Origin: Lentimicrobium sp. | GTDB taxonomy: Bacteria > Bacteroidota > Bacteroidia > Bacteroidales > Lentimicrobiaceae | Reading direction: 5' to 3' | DNA: 55,308 nucleotides | Assembly: GCA_023957275.1 (NCBI GenBank) | Contig: JAMLHF010000027.1 | Span: forward strand, 1 to 55,308 | Part shown: in pieces, positions 1 to 8,226 of the stretch | Position numbering within the stretch: the stretch's first letter is position 1 | Layout: every line of letters starts with the position of its first letter | Program-made: the position numbers and the translations under genes | The notes under the pieces: model-generated | What the model saw: the letters and a program-made list of their open reading frames with translations, nothing else | Databases searched by the model: none | What the model was told of the DNA's origin: nothing

Positions 1-1
1 A

Positions 2-484
2 AAAGTGGTGGATACCAATCAGGCCTTCGACGGCGACGGCCCCTTCTCCATTGAGCGTGCCGGAACCCTGCCGGCAGGCGATCTGGTAAAACTCTGCTTC
101 TCGGGCAAATATTCCGAAAAGGAGGTTATGGAAATAATTACCGCCAAAGGCGGCTTGTACGGATACCTCGGCACCACAAGTCTTACCACCATCGAAAAAC
201 GCATTGCCGAAGGCGACGAAAAAGCCTCATTCATTATGTATGCCATGGCTTACCAGCTTGCGAAGGAGATCGGTGGCATGTGCACGGTGCTTGATGGCAA
301 ACCCGATGCCATCATTCTGTCGGGAGAGTTGTTCAACAACAGTAACTTTACCCGTGACCTTAGCCGTAAAATCGAGAAAATCGCCCCCATCGCGTTGTAT
401 CCCGATGAAAATGAAGTGGACGCCCTGGCGATGAATGCCATTGGTGTGATGAAGGGGGAAATTGAAGTGCTGCAGTACAGCTAG
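2..484 (+). CDS. buk: butyrate kinase, C-terminal part (5' truncated by window edge)
   Basis: The reading frame is open from the window edge and ends at 484, giving about 160 residues, less than half of the roughly 355 expected for butyrate kinase. Family knowledge: the enzyme interconverts butyryl phosphate + ADP and butyrate + ATP in the cytoplasm and belongs to the acetate/butyrate kinase (ASKHA) family. Visible family features are DTNQAFDGDGPFS near the edge, GYLGTTS, and near the C-terminus DAIILSGELFNNSNF followed by PDENEVDALAMNAIGVMKGE. These favour butyrate kinase over acetate kinase. The phosphotransbutyrylase partner, if present, would lie upstream outside the window. The true start is not visible. 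Confidence 0.88.
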   Translation, partial: KVVDTNQAFDGDGPFSIERAGTLPAGDLVKLCFSGKYSEKEVMEIITAKGGLYGYLGTTSLTTIEKRIAEGDEKASFIMYAMAYQLAKEIGGMCTVLDGKPDAIILSGELFNNSNFTRDLSRKIEKIAPIALYPDENEVDALAMNAIGVMKGEIEVLQYS

Positions 485-540
485 CGGATAATGATCGGGG
501 TGATTGCTTCCCTTTTTGATCGCTCCCGGTCCAAAACAAC

Positions 541-748
541 GGCAGGCGCGGACGTCCCGTCCGTGCTTAAAGTGTTTCTTATCAAGGTTAAATCGTCCTT
601 TTCACACCTGACAGGCTAGAAGAAAACCTGTTAGGTGAATCCTGGAAACGGCAGGCGCGGACGTCCCGTCCGTGCTTAAAGTGTTTCTTATCAAGGTTTA
701 ATCGTCTTTTTCACCCCTGACAGGTTAGCAAAAAACCTGTTAGGTGGT
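541..748. repeat. intergenic alternating-palindrome repeat, array 1 (two units)
   Basis: The gap 485-859 between butyrate kinase and the next gene is mostly repeat. It has two tandem units about 110 bases apart. Each unit holds palindrome A (CGGACG-TCC-CGTCCG, first at 549-563) and palindrome B (ACCTGACAGG...CCTGTTAGGT, near 605 and 715), with a spacer resembling AAGTGTTTCTTATCAAGG. The same family recurs at 2102-2582 and 12764-12862. Both palindromes could fold as hairpins in RNA or single-stranded DNA. Function is unknown; a REP/BIME-like element is my inference. Confidence 0.9.
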
Positions 749-768
749 TCCTGAGATTGTATTTTTAT

Positions 769-859
769 CATGATGAAAATTATCAAATAAGTTCCTGTAT
801 TTTTATATCATGATGAAATTTAATGGTATATTTGTGTATTTATTTAACATAATGAAAAT
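769..859 (+). promoter_or_regulatory. iteron-like upstream region of the DUF4143 ATPase gene
   Basis: Three copies of a 12-base motif lie at 769-780 (CATGATGAAAAT), 809-820 (CATGATGAAATT) and 848-859 (CATAATGAAAAT), spaced 40 and 39 bases. A Bacteroidota-type -7 element TATATTTG sits at 827-834 between copies 2 and 3. The third copy abuts the ATG at 860. This arrangement is seen directly; autoregulation by the gene product or a partner is inference. Confidence 0.6.
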
Positions 860-2068
860 ATGGAGCTCCAAAGTTATATTTCACGGCCGGCCTATCTGAC
901 TAAGGTTGTTCCCTTTATTAATAAACCGGTTATAAAGGTTTTCACCGGTCAGCGCAGATCCGGGAAAAGCTATCTTTTGCTGCAAACCATCGATTACATC
1001 CGGAAAAATTATCCTGACAGTATTTCGATTTATATTAACAAAGAACTTCCTGATTTTAACTTTATTAAAGATGATGAAACCCTATGGTCATTTATCAAAA
1101 GTCAGCATCAGGAGGGACAAAAAGCCTTTGTATTTATTGATGAAGTTCAGGAAATATTCCAGTTTGAAAAAAGCCTCAGGGGATTACTGGCCGCAGGAGA
1201 TTTTGACATTTACTGTACAGGCAGCAATGCCACACTGTTGTCGGGAGAACTGGCCACACTGTTATCCGGCAGGTATGTAGAAATCAATGTTCATACCTTG
1301 TCTTTCAACGAATTTCTCCGGTTTCACCAACTCGATAATTCTGTTTCTTCGCTCACCAAATACATGGTTCAGGGGGGAATGCCTTTTCTGGTTCATCTTG
1401 AAGACAACGACCTGGTAAGGCAGGAATATCTTCGCAATGTTTTGAACACCATCCTTTATAAAGACATAGTACAGCGCTTCAATGTGAGGAATTTTACATT
1501 CCTTCACAACCTGATGGTTTATGTTGCGGACAACACAGGAAGCCTGCTTTCAGCAAACCGGATCAATGAATACCTGAAATCACAGAAACTTAATGTATCA
1601 ACCGTAACCATACTCGATTACCTCTACTTTCTTGAATCCTCCTACCTGGTTCACCGGCTAAAGCGTTACGATATCACTGGGCATAAAATATTTGAAATCA
1701 ATGACAAGTATTACTTTGAAGATCTTGGTTTGCGTCACACGCTCCGGCCTTATAACCCGAAAGAAACCAATAAATACATCGAAAATCTTGTATTTAAACA
1801 CTTACTCAACAATGAATACCAGGTATTTGTCGGCAAACTCGGCGATCGCGAAATTGATTTTATAGGACGGAAAGGTGATTCAGTAATCTATGTTCAGGTG
1901 GCCCTGTCTGTTTCCGAACCGAAAACCTTTGAACGGGAATTCGGGAATCTTTTGCTGATCCGGGACAATCACCCTAAATATGTTGTAACGCTCGATGAAT
2001 ATGCAACAGGTAATCATGAGGGAATTAAACATTTAAACCTGAGAGATTTTCTGATGATGGAACTATAG
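860..2068 (+). CDS. AAA_14 / DUF4143 family ATPase
   Basis: A 402-residue cytoplasmic protein of the AAA_14-DUF4143 family, which is abundant and mostly uncharacterised in Bacteroidota. Walker A is GQRRSGKS (residues 30-37) and Walker B is FVFIDEVQE (about 88-96), followed by sensor-like TGSNATLLSGELATLLSGRY, typical of the family. The C-terminal DUF4143 region (about 200-370) ends with EIDFIGRKGDSVIYVQVA, which resembles a PD-(D/E)XK nuclease-like core. No partner gene is adjacent. The gene is isolated between two arrays of the same intergenic repeat, which suggests insertion into a repeat-rich locus. A second family member lies at 49550-50791. The start is set by ATG 860, right behind the promoter at 827-834. 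The cellular role is not known. Confidence 0.85.
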   Translation: MELQSYISRPAYLTKVVPFINKPVIKVFTGQRRSGKSYLLLQTIDYIRKNYPDSISIYINKELPDFNFIKDDETLWSFIKSQHQEGQKAFVFIDEVQEIFQFEKSLRGLLAAGDFDIYCTGSNATLLSGELATLLSGRYVEINVHTLSFNEFLRFHQLDNSVSSLTKYMVQGGMPFLVHLEDNDLVRQEYLRNVLNTILYKDIVQRFNVRNFTFLHNLMVYVADNTGSLLSANRINEYLKSQKLNVSTVTILDYLYFLESSYLVHRLKRYDITGHKIFEINDKYYFEDLGLRHTLRPYNPKETNKYIENLVFKHLLNNEYQVFVGKLGDREIDFIGRKGDSVIYVQVALSVSEPKTFEREFGNLLLIRDNHPKYVVTLDEYATGNHEGIKHLNLRDFLMMEL

Positions 2069-2101
2069 GGTACCTTTTACTTTTGCTGATTCTTCTTTTT
2101 T

Positions 2102-2582
2102 ACACCTGACAGGTTAAAAGAAAACCTGTTGGGTGAATCCCGGAAACCGCAGGCGCGGACGTCCCGTCCGTGCACAGCGTTCAACTTACAAGGTTTAATC
2201 GTCTCTTTTACACCTAACAGGTTAGAAGAAAACCTGTTAGGTGGATCCTGGAAACGGCAGGCGCGGACGTCCCGTCCGTGCACAGCGTCCAACTTACAAG
2301 GTTTAATCGTCTTTTTCACACCTAACAGGTTAGAAGAAAACCTGTCAGGTGGATCCTGGAAACGGCAGGCGCGGACGTCCCGTCCGTGCACAGCGTCCAA
2401 CTTACAAGGTTTAATCGTCTCTTTTACACCTGACAGGTTAGAAGAAAACCTGTTAGGTGGATCCTTGTCCCCTTTCTCCCCCTCACGGCAGGCGCGGACG
2501 TCACGTCCGTGCTTAAAGTGTATCTTACCAAAGTTTAATAGTCTTTTACACACCTAACAGGTTAGAAAAAAACCTGTTAGGT
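2102..2582. repeat. intergenic alternating-palindrome repeat, array 2 (five B and four A palindromes)
   Basis: This fills most of the gene-free stretch 2069-2848. Palindrome B (CACCTRACAGGTT...AACCTGTYAGGTG) recurs with starts at 2103, 2211, 2319, 2427 and 2551, so the period is exactly 108 bases for three steps and then 124. Palindrome A (GCGGACGTCCCGTCCGTGC; in the last copy GCGGACGTCACGTCCGTGC) lies between successive B copies. Because 108 is divisible by 3, both strands stay open across the array, creating two spurious reading frames of about 140-160 codons. The rest of the gap (2583-2800) is pyrimidine-rich CTTTCTCCC tracts and AT-rich DNA leading to the gldE promoter. Confidence 0.92.
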
Positions 2583-2800
2583 GGATCCTGGTCCCCTTTC
2601 TCCCTTTCTCCCTTTCCCTCTCTCTCCCTTTCTCTGCGGCCCGCTGCGGTTCAGAAAAATAACTTTCACAATTAAGAATTATGGTTAATTACCTCATCAA
2701 AAAATTGCCATATTCTCAAAATCCGCTATGCTGCATTGGAAATGAAACAAATTTCAGCATCCCCCCTGATAACCATTTTTAAATTCTCCATATATTTTAT

Positions 2801-2808
2801 TAATTTTG
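2801..2808 (+). promoter_or_regulatory. putative gldE promoter -7 element
   Basis: TAATTTTG matches the Bacteroidota -7 consensus TAnnTTTG and lies 41 bases before the TTG start of gldE. No clear TTG is seen at the usual -33 distance, so the call rests on the -7 box. Confidence 0.45.
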
Positions 2809-2848
2809 CAGCACTGATCGACAAATCAGTCATTTAAATACACAAGCA

Positions 2849-4207
2849 TTGGAAGATCCTGATATTGATCCTTCATTACAGGCGTTTACCTTATTACTCA
2901 GCGCTTTTCAAGGCCCTATAAGTCCCGGCATCATCGCCGGACTCATCCTCATCATCCTGCTTCTTATCCTGTCCGCCGCCATCAGCGGATCTGAAATTGC
3001 ATTTTTCTCCCTCAGTCCCAATCAGCTCAACGACCTGAAAACGGATACCGGAAAGAAAAGCCGCACTATCCAGCTATTGCTCGAAAAACCCAAACGCCTC
3101 CTGGCTACCATACTGATAGCCAATAATTTTGTAAATGTTGCCATCATCATCATCTCTTCCTACCTGATGATCGGTTTATTCGATTTCAGTGATTCTCCCT
3201 TATTGGGATTCCTGGTTCAGGTAGTCATTGTTACGGCGCTGATCCTGATGTTTGGTGAAATCATGCCGAAAATTTTTGCCACTCAGCATGCCGTAGCCAT
3301 GGCCTATTTTATGGCTCAACCGATGCTGGTCCTCAGGGGCATATTCTCCCCCCTGAGTTCCCTGCTGGTGAAGTCAACCAATCTGATCGACAAACGCATT
3401 GAACGCAAAGGGCACGAAATCACCATTGACGACCTTTCTGAAGCCCTCGACATTACCTCTGCCGATGATCAGACCCCGGAAGAAGAAAAGAAAATCCTGA
3501 AAGGTATCGTAAAATTCGGCGACATCGCGGTGAAGGAAATCATGCGTTCACGCGTGGATGTCACTGCCGTGGATGAGAAAACGCCCTTCGACCGGCTGAT
3601 CTCCATCATCCTTGACTCCGGCTATTCCCGGGTGCCCGTCTTCCGCGAAAGTTTCGACAATGTTACAGGAATCCTTTACATCAAGGACCTGCTCCCCCAT
3701 CTGAAAAAAGACAAAAGTTTCGGTTGGCAGGAGCTGCAGCGTCCGGCGTTCTTCGTGCCTGAAAACAAGCGGATCAGCGACTTGCTGCATGAATTTCAGT
3801 CACGCAAAATCCATATGGCCATCGTGGTGGATGAATACGGAGGCACCTCCGGACTGGTGACGATGGAAGATATCCTCGAGGAAATCGTGGGCGAAATCAA
3901 CGATGAATTCGACAGCGAAAGCGATGCCATCCATTACACGAAAGTGGATGACTCCACCTTTATCTTTGAGGGAAAAACCCTGCTCAACGATTTCTGCAAG
4001 GCGATGGGCATCGAAGACCGGATTTTTGACGAAGCCAAGGGGGAATCGGATACCCTGGCAGGGCTGATGCTTGAACTTGCCGGGAAAATCCCTGAAACCA
4101 GCGAAACTTTCCCCTTCGACAAATACGTTTTTCAGGCTGAAACCGTTGATAAGAGACGGATCAAAAAGGTTAAGGTAATCATCACCGAATTGCCTGTTAC
4201 AGATTAG
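2849..4207 (+). CDS. gldE: GldE, CNNM/CorC-type membrane protein associated with gliding
   Basis: A 452-residue inner-membrane protein. The N-terminal CNNM/DUF21 domain has hydrophobic segments at about residues 24-50, 80-105 and 118-140. A CBS-domain pair follows (about 210-340, including VKEIMRSRVDV and HMAIVVDEYGGTSGLVTMEDILEEIVGEI) and then a CorC_HlyC-type C-terminal domain. Family knowledge: GldE in Flavobacterium johnsoniae is linked to gldD and supports gliding/type IX secretion. The start is a TTG at 2849; I see no convincing ATG that keeps the full first membrane segment. gldD follows 17 bases downstream, consistent with one operon. GldE homologues also occur in non-gliding Bacteroidota, so motility cannot be inferred. 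Confidence 0.85.
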   Translation: MEDPDIDPSLQAFTLLLSAFQGPISPGIIAGLILIILLLILSAAISGSEIAFFSLSPNQLNDLKTDTGKKSRTIQLLLEKPKRLLATILIANNFVNVAIIIISSYLMIGLFDFSDSPLLGFLVQVVIVTALILMFGEIMPKIFATQHAVAMAYFMAQPMLVLRGIFSPLSSLLVKSTNLIDKRIERKGHEITIDDLSEALDITSADDQTPEEEKKILKGIVKFGDIAVKEIMRSRVDVTAVDEKTPFDRLISIILDSGYSRVPVFRESFDNVTGILYIKDLLPHLKKDKSFGWQELQRPAFFVPENKRISDLLHEFQSRKIHMAIVVDEYGGTSGLVTMEDILEEIVGEINDEFDSESDAIHYTKVDDSTFIFEGKTLLNDFCKAMGIEDRIFDEAKGESDTLAGLMLELAGKIPETSETFPFDKYVFQAETVDKRRIKKVKVIITELPVTD

Positions 4208-4224
4208 AACCAAAGAACAATACG

Positions 4225-4812
4225 ATGTATAAAACCGGAATAACCCTTCAGTTGCTGGTTGCGGTATTGCTTGCAGCCATGATGACCGCCTGCGGCGATC
4301 CTCCGGTTCCCAAACCCAGGGGCTACTTCCGCATCGATCTTCCCCAAAGGGAATACCGCCTGCTCGACAGCATCTATCCCTATACGTTTGAAATCCCTGT
4401 TTACGCGAAAATTACCGGTGATCCGAACGCCGGTGAAGAACCTTACTGGATCAATATCGACTTCCCGGCATATAAAGGCCGCATTCACCTGAGCTATAAA
4501 GCCGTTGACAATAACCTGAGCACTTTTACCGAAGATGCTCATCAGCTGGTGATGAAGCACATCCCGAAAGCCAGCGCCATAGACGAAATAAGGATTGACA
4601 ACGAAGCCTTAAAGGTTCACGGTCTGATCTACGACATCAAAGGGGCCGGAGCTGCCTCCCCCTATCAGTTTTTTGCCACCGACAGCACCCGCCATTTTAT
4701 CCGTGGCGCACTCTACTTTAACGTGCTGCCCAACAACGACTCCCTGGCGCCGGTCATCGAATTCCTTAAAGGCGATATCCGGCATATGCTCGAAACCCTG
4801 AAATGGAAATAA
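4225..4812 (+). CDS. gldD: GldD, gliding-associated lipoprotein
   Basis: A 195-residue predicted lipoprotein with a hydrophobic signal and a lipobox ending at Cys23 (MTAC). The mature N-terminus PKPRGYFRIDLPQREY is characteristic of GldD. Family knowledge: GldD is a lipoprotein required for gliding and type IX secretion in F. johnsoniae, with an unclear biochemical role. It lies just downstream of gldE on the same strand, the known gldD/gldE association. Location in the periplasm, anchored to a membrane, is inferred from the signal. Confidence 0.85.
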   Translation: MYKTGITLQLLVAVLLAAMMTACGDPPVPKPRGYFRIDLPQREYRLLDSIYPYTFEIPVYAKITGDPNAGEEPYWINIDFPAYKGRIHLSYKAVDNNLSTFTEDAHQLVMKHIPKASAIDEIRIDNEALKVHGLIYDIKGAGAASPYQFFATDSTRHFIRGALYFNVLPNNDSLAPVIEFLKGDIRHMLETLKWK

Positions 4813-4885
4813 CCCGGGAGTCTGACATCCGAACAAACCGCCAATTCACTGATTGTTCCTTATTTTTGAATGTTTCCGACCCTGA

Positions 4886-4915
4886 TTGTTTAAGCCGGGA
4901 TTTTTAGTACATTTG
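4886..4915 (+). promoter_or_regulatory. promoter of the GH109-like gene
   Basis: TTG at 4886-4888, a 19-base spacer and TACATTTG at 4908-4915 match the Bacteroidota sigma-ABfr consensus (TTG-N19-TAnnTTTG). The ATG at 4935 follows 19 bases later. Confidence 0.65.
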
Positions 4916-4934
4916 CTACTTAATAAAATATTTT

Positions 4935-6335
4935 ATGAAGAAGCACGACAACAGCCGCCGCGAATTTCTCCGCCTTGCCGCACTGGGCACTGCCGCACTG
5001 GGACTCGGAACCACGGGCAAACTTTTTGCAGGAAATGCAGAAGGATATACTGAAATCAGACCTTCGGGGAACAAATCCGTGATGGATCTTGCCTGCGAAC
5101 CGCTCGAAACGGTGCGTATCGCCGTAATCGGCCTGGGCATGCGGGGAGAGGATGCGGTGAGGCGCCTGCTTCAGCTGGAAGGTGTGAGATTCAATGCCGT
5201 TTGCGACCTGGTGCCGGCCTTTGTGCAGGAAGCCAACAATAAAATCACCAAAGCCGGGCATAAACCCGCCGCGGAATACACCGGTGAAACCGACTGGATG
5301 AAAGTGTGCGAACGCGACGACATTGACCTGGTTTACAATTGCACACCCTGGTATCTGCATACCCCCATTGCCGTTCACGCCATGAAACACGGCAAGCATG
5401 CGGCCCTGGAAGTGCCCGCCGCCATGACCATGGAAGAGTGCTGGCAACTGGTCGACACTGCCGAGGAAACACAGCGCCACTGCATGATGCTCGAGAACTG
5501 CTGCTATGACTTTTTTGAACTGGCCACCCTCAATATGGCGCGCAATGATGTTTTCGGCGAAATCCTCCATGCCGAAGGCGCCTATATCCACGACCTCAGG
5601 TCGCTGAAATTCCTGAAACAAAACGAGGGCGGCTATTACAATTTCTGGCGCCTGGAATACAGCAAGAAACACAACGGAAACCTCTACCCTACCCACGGAC
5701 TGGGACCCATTGCCCAGATTATGGGCATCAACCGCGGCGACCGTTTTGATTACCTTACCTCCATGTCGGCCAAACAGGCCGGTTTAAGCCTTTACGCGGA
5801 GGATAAATTCGGCGCCGGTTCACCCGAAGCACTGGCTGAATACAAGCTCGGCGACATGAACACCACCCTGATCCGGACGGTTAACGGCCGCACCCTGATG
5901 GTTCAGCACGACACCACCAGTCCCAGGCCCTACGACCGCCTCCACCTGATCAGCGGCACCAAGGGCATGGCCCGCAAATGGCCCCGCCCCGCCATTGCCC
6001 TGGAACCCAACGCCCATCAGTTTCTCAAGCCCGAAGCGTATGATCAGCTGATCGCTCAATATGAGCACCCGCTGGTAAAACAGATCGGCGAGAAAGCGAA
6101 AAAAGTCGGTGGCCACGGCGGTATGGACTTTATCATGGACTACCGGTTGATCTATTGTCTGCGCAACGGGCTTCCGCTCGATCAGGATGTGTATGACGCG
6201 GCCGCCTGGTCGTGCATTGTGCCCCTGAGCGAACAATCGGTAAATCAGCGCAGCGGAAGCGTGGATATTCCCGACTTCACCCGGGGCGCCTGGAAAACCG
6301 CCCGGCCCTGGCCGGTGGTGACGGTGGAGGATTAA
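4935..6335 (+). CDS. Gfo/Idh/MocA oxidoreductase fold protein, GH109 (alpha-N-acetylgalactosaminidase) type
   Basis: A 466-residue exported protein. A twin-arginine-type signal RREFLRLAALG (8-18) is followed by a Rossmann dinucleotide motif VIGLGMRG (about 64-71). Later segments ENCCYDFFELATLNMARNDVFGEI and NLYPTHGLGPIAQIMGINRGDRFDYL match the GH109 branch of the Gfo/Idh/MocA family. Family knowledge: GH109 enzymes hydrolyse terminal alpha-N-acetylgalactosamine by an NAD-dependent redox/elimination mechanism. The Tat signal fits export of a folded, NAD-loaded enzyme. A TatA gene lies at 21339-21530. The gene stands alone. Other substrates are possible because GH109 specificity is not fully resolved from sequence. 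Confidence 0.82.
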   Translation: MKKHDNSRREFLRLAALGTAALGLGTTGKLFAGNAEGYTEIRPSGNKSVMDLACEPLETVRIAVIGLGMRGEDAVRRLLQLEGVRFNAVCDLVPAFVQEANNKITKAGHKPAAEYTGETDWMKVCERDDIDLVYNCTPWYLHTPIAVHAMKHGKHAALEVPAAMTMEECWQLVDTAEETQRHCMMLENCCYDFFELATLNMARNDVFGEILHAEGAYIHDLRSLKFLKQNEGGYYNFWRLEYSKKHNGNLYPTHGLGPIAQIMGINRGDRFDYLTSMSAKQAGLSLYAEDKFGAGSPEALAEYKLGDMNTTLIRTVNGRTLMVQHDTTSPRPYDRLHLISGTKGMARKWPRPAIALEPNAHQFLKPEAYDQLIAQYEHPLVKQIGEKAKKVGGHGGMDFIMDYRLIYCLRNGLPLDQDVYDAAAWSCIVPLSEQSVNQRSGSVDIPDFTRGAWKTARPWPVVTVED

Positions 6336-6497
6336 GAAGGAACACATTATTTTCAGTAACCTGGTGCTTCTTATCCATGAAATCAAATCTGCAATAATTT
6401 TGATGGATAAAATAGCTGGTGGGAGTAATTAAAAATTTCAGCGTTGAAATATTTATTGCGTATATTTAGATGTTGGCAACAAGCCTTCAAAAAAAAC

Positions 6498-6528
6498 TTG
6501 CAAATGACGTATGAAATATTTAATTTTG
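6498..6528 (+). promoter_or_regulatory. promoter of the toxin-antitoxin pair
   Basis: TTG at 6498-6500, a 20-base spacer and TAATTTTG at 6521-6528. Because this promoter overlaps the more upstream ATG at 6511, translation must begin at the next in-frame ATG, 6550. Confidence 0.62.
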
Positions 6529-6549
6529 TACGTAAATCAATTTAAGGTT

Positions 6550-6801
6550 ATGGAAACGAAATTAACATTGAGATTAAATGATAATGTTATTGAGCGAGCT
6601 AAAAATTATGCCCGCAGTCATAAGATTAGTCTTTCAAAATTGATTGAATCTTATCTTGATAGCATTACAAAACAGAAGGAAGGGGAGAAAAAGATTCCTA
6701 TTACTCCACTGGTTGACAGTTTGAGCGGTGTGATTGATTTACCAGCCGACTTTGATTATAAAAGAGATTATCGGGATTACCTGGAAAACAAGTATAAATG
6801 A
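6550..6801 (+). CDS. antitoxin of a VapBC-like pair (DUF6364-like)
   Basis: An 83-residue protein from ATG 6550. It has a ribbon-helix-helix-like N-terminus (TKLTLRLNDNVIERAKNYAR, then a helix ISLSKLIESYLDSI) and a C-terminal tail, PADFDYKRDYRDYLENKYK, likely to contact the toxin. The resemblance is to DUF6364 antitoxins paired with PIN toxins in Bacteroidota. An upstream in-frame ATG at 6511 is rejected because it precedes the likely transcription start. The stop overlaps the toxin start by four bases (ATGA), so translation is probably coupled. Autorepression by the complex is the usual mode in such pairs (inference). Confidence 0.78.
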   Translation: METKLTLRLNDNVIERAKNYARSHKISLSKLIESYLDSITKQKEGEKKIPITPLVDSLSGVIDLPADFDYKRDYRDYLENKYK

Positions 6802-7214
6802 AAAGGATATTCGTCGATACAAACATTGTGATTGATCTATTATCACGGAGGGAACCATTTTATGAAGAAGCAGCATTTCTTTTTTCACTTGCTGACAATA
6901 AGAAAATCGAATTAGCCTTATCATCCCTGACAATTGCAAATACAAGTTACGTGTTGTACAGACAGATGGGTGCAAGTAACGCAAGATCAATTCTAAGAAA
7001 ACTCAGATTGATAGTACAGGTTTTACCACTGGATGATAAAATTGTTGGATTAGCGTTAAATGACGAGACTTTCTCAGATTTTGAAGATGGACTTCAATAT
7101 TTCACGGCAATTGAAAACAGACAAGATTTGATCATTACCAGGAATCTTAAAGATTTTAAAAATTCAAAGATACCGACAATGACCGCAGGGCAATTCATTG
7201 AAACCCTGAAATAA
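6798..7214 (+). CDS. PIN-domain toxin (VapC-like ribonuclease)
   Basis: A 138-residue PIN-domain protein. The first catalytic acidic residue is Asp7 in FVDTNIVIDLL. Later acidic residues lie in FSDFEDGLQYFTAIE, followed by LIITRNLKDF, the usual VapC-like motif. Family knowledge: PIN toxins are Mg2+-dependent endoribonucleases that cut tRNA, rRNA or mRNA. It forms an operon with the overlapping antitoxin at 6550-6801. All expected acidic positions appear present, so the toxin is probably active. Confidence 0.85.
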   Translation: MKRIFVDTNIVIDLLSRREPFYEEAAFLFSLADNKKIELALSSLTIANTSYVLYRQMGASNARSILRKLRLIVQVLPLDDKIVGLALNDETFSDFEDGLQYFTAIENRQDLIITRNLKDFKNSKIPTMTAGQFIETLK

Positions 7215-7370
7215 GGCCAGTATCCAACAATGTCTGTAATGCTATCGGGCGCGCAAATCAAATGGAATTGATGAGTTTGGCTTATGAAGAAGCGGGATAT
7301 GCAGTAACCGTTGAAAATCTGAAACTAAAAAAACTGGATTTACTACATTTATTTTCAATACTTTAAGGTT
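7215..7370 (+). pseudogene. short unrecognised coding remnant after the PIN toxin
   Basis: Just after the toxin stop the frame is open to a stop at 7364-7366 and reads GRANQMELMSLAYEEAGYAV, ending in LKLKKLDLLHLFSIL. It has protein-like composition but no start with a plausible leader, and only 34 codons from its ATG at 7262. I do not recognise the family. It may be the tail of a gene removed by rearrangement. Confidence 0.25.
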
Positions 7371-7530
7371 TTAAATGCGAACGTCCTGGCTATGAGAATC
7401 GGAATGAATCCGACACTATTATCCCAATACGTGCGAGATAAAAAAACATTCATCTATCTGACAAACTGATAAAATGATCAGAGTTATTCAAAGTATAGGA
7501 AAGGAACCGGCAGATATAAGCATTGTATAA
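7371..7530 (+). pseudogene. decayed HicB-type antitoxin C-terminus (frameshifted)
   Basis: The plus strand reads LAMRIGMNPTLLSQYVRDKK, then hits TGA TAA near 7467. Shifting frame restores QTDKMIRVIQSIGKEPADIS followed by IV and a stop at 7528-7530. Together these match the C-terminal helix-turn-helix of Bacteroidota HicB-like antitoxins (GMNQSLLSQYVxGKKxPS...IxxxIGKEL). The N-terminal HicB domain and any HicA toxin are absent, so this is a remnant. Assignment is by motif memory only. Confidence 0.45.
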
Positions 7531-7728
7531 GCAATAAACGCCACTTAAAGCGCGGTAAGCAATATGATGTACGAACATAATCAATAGAAAGCGCCAAATC
7601 ACCAACTGAAAAACCTTTGTGCCGCATAAAAAGAAAGGCAACACAGAGAGCCTTGAAGAGATTGTTTAGAGTTGAAAATGGATTTAGTTTTGCTTGTTTT
7701 TTTGTAATCAGACTTAAAGATAATAACT
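7531..7728. other. non-coding remainder before the cysteine-rich gene
   Basis: No convincing gene. TAAGCAATA occurs twice (near 7530 and 7558), suggesting a degraded duplicated element. A -7-like TAGTTTTG at 7685-7692 lies 37 bases before the ATG at 7729 and could be the promoter of the next gene. Confidence 0.35.
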
Positions 7729-8214
7729 ATGGGATTTGTACCGATTTCTATTGACAAGTATGTTAAAAAACACATGGAAAGTAATCCGTTTGATAATGAA
7801 AAGGAATTGCGAAAACACCTGAACTCCGCATTGACGGATTATAATAAAGGTGTTAAGTGCTCATGTGGAAATGATATTTGGGTTATTGGTTCTGCATTTG
7901 CAGGTAATCGTTGTTTTACCTGTATTACCGGAGAAAGTCAACCGGATAGTGATTATGAGATTGATTCTGCAATAGAAAAGCGTCAAAATAATAAGGGACG
8001 AAGACATATTGACCTAATAGATAAACTAAAAATCAATGGATTCTTTGATGATGACGGTTACGAAATAAATACTGAACTGATTAAAAAGCCATCGTTATGT
8101 ATTACCTGTGCTAAAAATGACAATCCAAATGAAGAGTTACTTTGTAACATGAACCGGTATGACCAAAGAAATAATAAAAAATTCAAGTGTTTTGCTTATG
8201 AAAAAAATAATTGA
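7729..8214 (+). CDS. cysteine-rich hypothetical protein
   Basis: A 161-residue protein, family not recognised. It has two cysteine clusters: KCSCGNDIWVIG...NRCFTCITG (about residues 43-67) and SLCITCAKNDNPNEELLCNMNRYDQ...KCFAY (about 122-157). Each spacing looks like a zinc ribbon or zinc-binding loop. No signal peptide or membrane segment is seen, so it is probably cytoplasmic. It sits in an accessory stretch of small genes after the VapBC-like pair, 12 bases before another small gene, possibly co-transcribed. Codon use is AT-richer than neighbouring core genes. Confidence 0.65.
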   Translation: MGFVPISIDKYVKKHMESNPFDNEKELRKHLNSALTDYNKGVKCSCGNDIWVIGSAFAGNRCFTCITGESQPDSDYEIDSAIEKRQNNKGRRHIDLIDKLKINGFFDDDGYEINTELIKKPSLCITCAKNDNPNEELLCNMNRYDQRNNKKFKCFAYEKNN

Positions 8215-8226
8215 AAATAGTAAAGT

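Noticed and set aside
2077-2557. Long open frames on both strands across the repeat array (about 158 and 142 codons) rich in HGRDVRACR or QARTSRPC.
   Set aside because: They are translations of the 108-base palindromic repeat; the period is a multiple of three, which keeps frames open. No independent protein-like sequence.
541-2582. CRISPR array.
   Set aside because: The repeats are long composite palindromes with near-identical spacers, not short repeats with unique spacers, and no cas gene is present.
4920-5696. 258-codon minus-strand open frame opposite the GH109-like gene.
   Set aside because: Shadow of a GC-rich coding region; the plus-strand frame has a full family match.
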